Positions 43,675 to 45,204 of a DNA stretch of 45,204 nt are shown here, one piece after another. Both the position numbers and the translations under genes were made by a program. The stretch comes from Streptomyces coryli. GTDB lineage: Bacteria; Actinomycetota; Actinomycetes; Streptomycetales; Streptomycetaceae. Numbering within the stretch: position 1 is the stretch's first letter; every line of letters begins with the position of its first letter. Location of the stretch: assembly GCF_011044975.1 (NCBI RefSeq), contig NZ_JAAKZV010000039.1:1-45204 (forward strand), written 5' to 3'. Under the pieces are notes generated by a model. That model made no database searches and had not been told where the DNA came from. It saw only the letters and a list, made by a program, of their open reading frames with translations.

Positions 43675-45204
43675 GTGATCGATCCGCACGAGCCCGCCGT
43701 ACAAGCAGCCGGTGGCGGTGCGCCCCCCAGCCCCGTGATGCGGCTGCCCGTGCAGCCGGCCACGGGCCGCTTCCTCGTGCTCGTCACCGTCTTCATCTGC
43801 GCCGCCTGCGGCCTGATTTACGAGCTGGAGCTGGTCGCCCTCGCCTCGTATCTGGTCGGCGACTCCGTCACCCAGGCCTCCCTGGTGCTGTCGATCATGG
43901 TCTTCGCCATGGGCCTCGGCGCGCTCGCCGCCAAGCGGCTGCGGATCCGCGCCGCGGTCGGCTTCGGCGCGGTGGAGGCGGTGCTCGGCATGGTCGGCGG
44001 GCTCTCGGCCATGGCGTTGTACGCGTGCTTCGCCTGGCTCGGGCAGCCGCGGGTGGCGCTGGTCGGCTTCTCGCTCGCCATCGGGGTGCTGATCGGCGCC
44101 GAGGTGCCGCTGCTGATGACGCTCATCCAGCGGATCCGGCGGCAGGACCCGGGCGGCGCGGTCGCGGACCTCTTCGCCGCGGATTACGTGGGGGCGCTGA
44201 TCGGCGGCCTCGCCTTCCCGTTCGTGCTGCTGCCCTGGCTGGGCGAGCTGACCTCGGCGCTGCTGACCGGCGCGGTGAACGCGGCCGTCGGCGGCGCCCT
44301 GGTGCTCTGGCTGTTCCGCTACGACCTCAGCCCGCGCGCCCGCTGGGGCCTGTTCGCGGGCAATGCGGCGGTGCTCGCGCTGCTCGCCGCCGCCACCATC
44401 CTGACCGCGCCCTTCGAGCGCGCGGCGCGCACCGCGGTATACGGGGACGACGTGCGGGTCGCGGTCAGGGCCGGCGGCTCGGAGACGGTGATCACCGGCG
44501 GGATCGGCGAGGCGAAGACCGAGCGCGACGGCCCGCTGTCCTTATATGCCGACGGCAGGTTGAGGGCGAGCTCCAGCCCCGCGGACGCGTACCAGCCGGG
44601 CCTGGTCGGCCCGGCGCTCGCCGGCACCGCGCACCCCGCCGCGCGCGTGCTGGTGCTCGGCGGCGGCGACGGGCTCGTGGCGCGCGAGCTGCTGCGCGCG
44701 CCGGGGGTGCGCTCGGTGACGCTGGTCGAGCCCAGCGCCGAGGTGCTGCGCCTGGCCCGTACGAACGCCGGGCTGAAGGAACTCAACGACCGCGTGCACG
44801 GCGACCCCCGGGTGCGCGCGGTGCGCGCCGAGCCCTTCGACTGGCTGCGGCACGAGGCCAGGCCCGGCCGCTACGACGTCGTCCTGTCCGACCTCCCCGA
44901 CCCCGGCGGCGAGGAGACCGCGAAGGACTATTCGCAGGAGTTCTACGGCCTCGCCGCCCGCGCGCTGGCGCCCGGCGGCCGCCTCGGGGTCCGGGTCGGG
45001 GCGCTGGCCGAGCGGGGCCGGGCGGAGCGGCACGACTACTGGACGGTGGTGGCGTCGGTGCGCTCCACCGGGCTCGACGTGGTGCCTTACCAGTACCGGG
45101 CGGACAAGCAGTGGTGGGGCCTGGTCCTGGCGGGCCGCGGCGGCGCCATCGACTTCCCGCGCACGGACACCCCGCGGGACCGGCTCCGCCCCCTGGCCCA
45201 GCAC
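43675..45204 (+). CDS. Membrane-fused spermidine-synthase-like protein (partial)
   Basis: At least 510 codons, running off the right edge. The GTG at 43675 is used; an in-frame ATG at 43606 is also possible and neither has a clear ribosome-binding site. The N-terminal half holds about seven hydrophobic helices ([20 protein letters not shown] onward). The C-terminal half is a SAM-type Rossmann domain like polyamine aminopropyltransferases: [48 protein letters not shown]. The substrate-binding region before it ([21 protein letters not shown]) is degenerate compared with the usual Asp-Glu and Tyr-His residues, so true spermidine synthase activity is doubtful. Codon 290 is TTA (44542-44544), which suggests bldA-dependent expression. 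Confidence 0.88.
   Translation, partial: MIDPHEPAVQAAGGGAPPSPVMRLPVQPATGRFLVLVTVFICAACGLIYELELVALASYLVGDSVTQASLVLSIMVFAMGLGALAAKRLRIRAAVGFGAVEAVLGMVGGLSAMALYACFAWLGQPRVALVGFSLAIGVLIGAEVPLLMTLIQRIRRQDPGGAVADLFAADYVGALIGGLAFPFVLLPWLGELTSALLTGAVNAAVGGALVLWLFRYDLSPRARWGLFAGNAAVLALLAAATILTAPFERAARTAVYGDDVRVAVRAGGSETVITGGIGEAKTERDGPLSLYADGRLRASSSPADAYQPGLVGPALAGTAHPAARVLVLGGGDGLVARELLRAPGVRSVTLVEPSAEVLRLARTNAGLKELNDRVHGDPRVRAVRAEPFDWLRHEARPGRYDVVLSDLPDPGGEETAKDYSQEFYGLAARALAPGGRLGVRVGALAERGRAERHDYWTVVASVRSTGLDVVPYQYRADKQWWGLVLAGRGGAIDFPRTDTPRDRLRPLAQH

Overview
The window is high-GC actinobacterial DNA, almost certainly from Streptomyces or a close relative. The signs are strong G/C bias at third codon positions, GTG and TTG starts, very few TTA codons, HspR-type heat-shock operators, and a dnaK-grpE-dnaJ-hspR operon with a nearby clpB. 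Bases 4-22 resemble a sequencing-library transposon end, so the left edge is probably a contig end. No tRNA, rRNA, CRISPR array or insertion sequence was found.

Left part (1-17.5 kb): a tiny zinc-ribbon ORF and dcd (dCTP deaminase) run forward and meet a reverse Yip1-family membrane protein at a strong bidirectional terminator. Next comes a 15-kb reverse-strand block of secreted proteins built on FG-GAP/VCBS (integrin-alpha-like) beta-propellers: six separate propeller proteins, a subtilisin-propeller fusion, and a propeller lipoprotein broken by a frameshift. A secreted protein with RHS-like YD repeats and a C-terminal phospholipase A2 domain sits among them. Five propeller genes share an upstream motif, CCGYACAACC or a near match, then exactly 17 bases, then GTC; a sixth has a weaker version. 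This looks like an ECF-sigma promoter and suggests one co-regulated exported-protein regulon. No sigma factor gene is visible in the window.

Middle part (17.5-35.8 kb): an EtfD-like membrane iron-sulfur oxidoreductase faces away from an ABC exporter pair (ATPase and FtsX-type permease). Then comes the heat-shock locus: dnaK-grpE-dnaJ-hspR behind a HAIR operator, and clpB behind a second HAIR. Between them, in reverse orientation, sits a likely two-gene defence cassette: a YhcG-type PD-(D/E)XK nuclease and a NACHT-LRR STAND NTPase. Its last codon abuts the hspR stop with no gap. A PPOX-fold oxidoreductase lies between the cassette and clpB, and a YbjN-domain protein follows clpB.

Right part (35.8-45.2 kb): a secreted GH92 alpha-mannosidase with a LacI-type operator, a quinone-reductase-like MDR enzyme followed by an AraC/cupin regulator, a membrane-anchored ricin-type lectin, a class I aminotransferase, a tiny Gly/Cys-rich membrane protein, a DUF2617 protein, and the start of a membrane-fused spermidine-synthase-like protein that runs off the edge.

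Three genes carry in-frame TTA codons (RHS-PLA2, NACHT, spermidine-synthase-like) and may depend on the developmental bldA tRNA. The best candidates for something undescribed are the propeller regulon with its shared promoter and the NACHT-nuclease pair embedded in the chaperone locus.
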